DNA of 64,000 nucleotides from Deferribacteraceae bacterium UBA6799. Its GTDB lineage: Bacteria; Chrysiogenota; Deferribacteres; Deferribacterales; Geovibrionaceae. The stretch's first letter is position 1. The number at the start of each line of letters is the position of its first letter. The DNA lies in assembly GCA_002452335.1 (NCBI GenBank), contig DKFJ01000005.1, positions 1 to 64,000 on the forward strand, written 5' to 3'. Positions 62,772 through 64,000 of the stretch are shown in pieces. Below the pieces are notes generated by a model. It did no database searches and was not told where the DNA came from. It saw nothing but the letters and a program-made list of their open reading frames with translations. Made by a program: the position numbers and the translations under genes.

Positions 62772-64000
62772 AAATATTTCTCCAGGAGATTTCTGTATCT
62801 CTTTCCGGTAGCCTCGAAGGAATGATATGTGCTGATGCGCTCACGCCCCTTTAAAGAGACCTGAGAGGCAAGTCTTCTGTCATTATACACTTTCTTCATC
62901 TGTTCAGCCGCATGTTCAATATCGGCGTCAAACCACACCTGACCGGCGGAGTTCCAGTATTGTCCTTTTTCCACAGGAATCAGCTCTCCTTCCACCAGAA
63001 ATGAGTTGTCTTTAAAGCAGAAATCAACATTTCCGCTGTAGCCGGATACTATCACAGGTCTGTTCATCAGCATCAGCTCCGCTATGTTTCTGCCAAACCC
63101 CTCAGATCTGTGCAGCGAGATAAAGCAATGTGATCTTTTTATAAGCCCGTACAGCTCGTCTCTGGAGAGAGCCTGATTTATCAGCTCTATCCGGGAGTCG
63201 GACTGTATCATGTCCGACAAATCTTTCAGGGCGGTGTTAGCTGGCGAAAAATTCATTGTTTTTATAATCAGCTTCACATCTTTGAATTTATCACGGGGAA
63301 AAGCGTTGATAAAGGCTTTCACCGTGGCGAACGGATTCTTTCTGTGTATAGATGAAAGACCGTCAAAAGTAGTCAGAAAAACAAACGGCACATCTATACG
63401 GGAAACATCAAAATCGTCAAACGCTTTCTCGTCTATCACAACCGCCGGATGCGCCAGACTGATCTCCTTTCCTCTGAAGAAAGGCTCAAAAGCATCATAG
63501 ATAAACTGAGTTGCCGCCCAGAAAACATTCACATGGTCGAATATATACGAGAGATTATCGGGCCATTTGGCAAGCTCCCACGGAGCTACCAGAATGATAT
63601 TCTTATCGGCGGGCATACTCTTATAGAGCATGTAATAACCATAGTATCTGTATTGTGTCGCAGAATCCAGAAACACTATATCTGTGTTGTATCTATGCGT
63701 GGGGGATATATAAGAATCATAGCCGGTGTCTTTCTGCTCAGGTGAAGGCGGCACTATATCCACAGGGTTCACAATGCATGTGCGGATATTCTGCGTTGAC
63801 ATGGACTCAAAAGCCACTCTGATGTCCTCGCCTATGCCTATCTCTGTTCTGGGCCATCCAACCAGATTAAACCCTCCGGTCTCCCTGCCTTTTATATTAT
63901 TCAGAAGCTCCTGCTGACCACTCTGTTCCAACGGCAGAACAGCTGAGGACGCTGTCTGTTCCTGAGGATTCTTTTCCTCCGGACAGGAATCATACTTCTT
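62768..64000 (-). CDS. GT4-type glycosyltransferase (partial, runs off right edge)
   Basis: The frame stays open from 62768 through the window end at 64000, so its true start lies outside. An in-frame TTG at 63931 exists, but the coding sequence before it (KKYDSCPEEKNPQEQ) looks like a linker rather than noise. The visible 410 codons hold a GT-B glycosyltransferase: an N-terminal GWPRTEIGIGED and a donor-binding C-terminal part with SLHRSEGFGRNIAELMLMNRPVI. The upstream extension suggests a larger, possibly multi-domain transferase. Sugar and acceptor cannot be read from the sequence. Confidence 0.85.
   Translation of the reverse strand, partial: KKYDSCPEEKNPQEQTASSAVLPLEQSGQQELLNNIKGRETGGFNLVGWPRTEIGIGEDIRVAFESMSTQNIRTCIVNPVDIVPPSPEQKDTGYDSYISPTHRYNTDIVFLDSATQYRYYGYYMLYKSMPADKNIILVAPWELAKWPDNLSYIFDHVNVFWAATQFIYDAFEPFFRGKEISLAHPAVVIDEKAFDDFDVSRIDVPFVFLTTFDGLSSIHRKNPFATVKAFINAFPRDKFKDVKLIIKTMNFSPANTALKDLSDMIQSDSRIELINQALSRDELYGLIKRSHCFISLHRSEGFGRNIAELMLMNRPVIVSGYSGNVDFCFKDNSFLVEGELIPVEKGQYWNSAGQVWFDADIEHAAEQMKKVYNDRRLASQVSLKGRERISTYHSFEATGKRYRNLLEKYL

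Noticed and set aside
1..64000. CRISPR arrays, tRNA or rRNA genes and insertion sequences
   Set aside because: No regular direct repeats, cloverleaf shapes, rRNA sequence or transposase frames were found in the window by reading.

Overview
The window looks like chromosomal DNA of an anaerobic or microaerophilic, flagellated, chemotactic Gram-negative bacterium. Genes are packed tightly, with many 1-4 nt overlaps. There are lipoproteins with lipoboxes, c-type cytochrome motifs (CxxCH), chemoreceptors and an LPS/capsule sugar cluster. By eye, base composition is in the upper 40s % GC. The protein repertoire (heme-type DUF3365 sensor, CHASE2/FecR/OmpA set, ferrosome-type genes, cysNC, QueH) would fit a Deferribacterota-type organism such as Denitrovibrio, Geovibrio or Seleniivibrio. 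That assignment is inference from gene content, not a database match.

Layout. 1-38: probable last codons of a flagellin gene, then its terminator. 0.46-4.1 kb: acyl-CoA synthetase and a YgiQ radical SAM protein. 4.1-9.1 kb (minus): threonine ammonia-lyase, a nucleoside-gate membrane protein and an unusual M1 peptidase/ChaN/PDZ fusion. 9.2-14.4 kb: two sensor kinases, one with a CxxCH heme-type sensor domain beside a divergent response regulator, plus a small XRE regulator and MscS. 14.5-19.3 kb: Kup potassium transporter, and on the minus strand a FecR / OmpA-lipoprotein / CHASE2-HD-GYP operon. 19.5-23.1 kb: a PhoX-like phosphatase made as a lipoprotein, followed by a diheme c-type cytochrome. 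23.3-24.9 kb: a chemoreceptor.

25.2-33.1 kb is the most interesting part. It holds flavodoxin and a small Cys-rich membrane protein sharing a Fur-box-like site. Next comes a long minus-strand operon encoding two P1B-type ATPases, an HMA-like protein, four small hydrophobic or glycine-zipper proteins and a triple-FeoA protein. This has the composition of a ferrosome (fez) operon, the genes that build membrane-bounded iron granules. The first ATPase has a CPC motif; the second has the SCA-type motif I associate with P1B-6/FezB. Fur-like boxes lie near both ends. The system is known from a few other bacteria, but this arrangement is unusual.

33.1-34.8 kb: a HipBA toxin-antitoxin module with operator repeats. 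34.8-39.4 kb: sulfate activation (SLC13/TrkA-C permease, cysD, cysNC). 39.5-42.1 kb: an ECF sigma operon with a recognisable ECF promoter, glycine-rich secreted proteins and glycogen-binding-like domains. 42.1-48.1 kb: housekeeping genes (nikR, rsgA, tpx, parvulin, CNNM transporter, DJ-1, queH). 48.2-50.0 kb: a chemoreceptor with an embedded cysteine-rich segment. 50.1-64.0 kb: nucleotide-sugar and surface polysaccharide genes (UDP-xylose, UDP-glucuronate, UDP-galactofuranose, dTDP-L-rhamnose, GDP-deoxyhexose, UDP-galactose), an acyltransferase gene broken by one in-frame TGA, and a glycosyltransferase that runs off the right edge.
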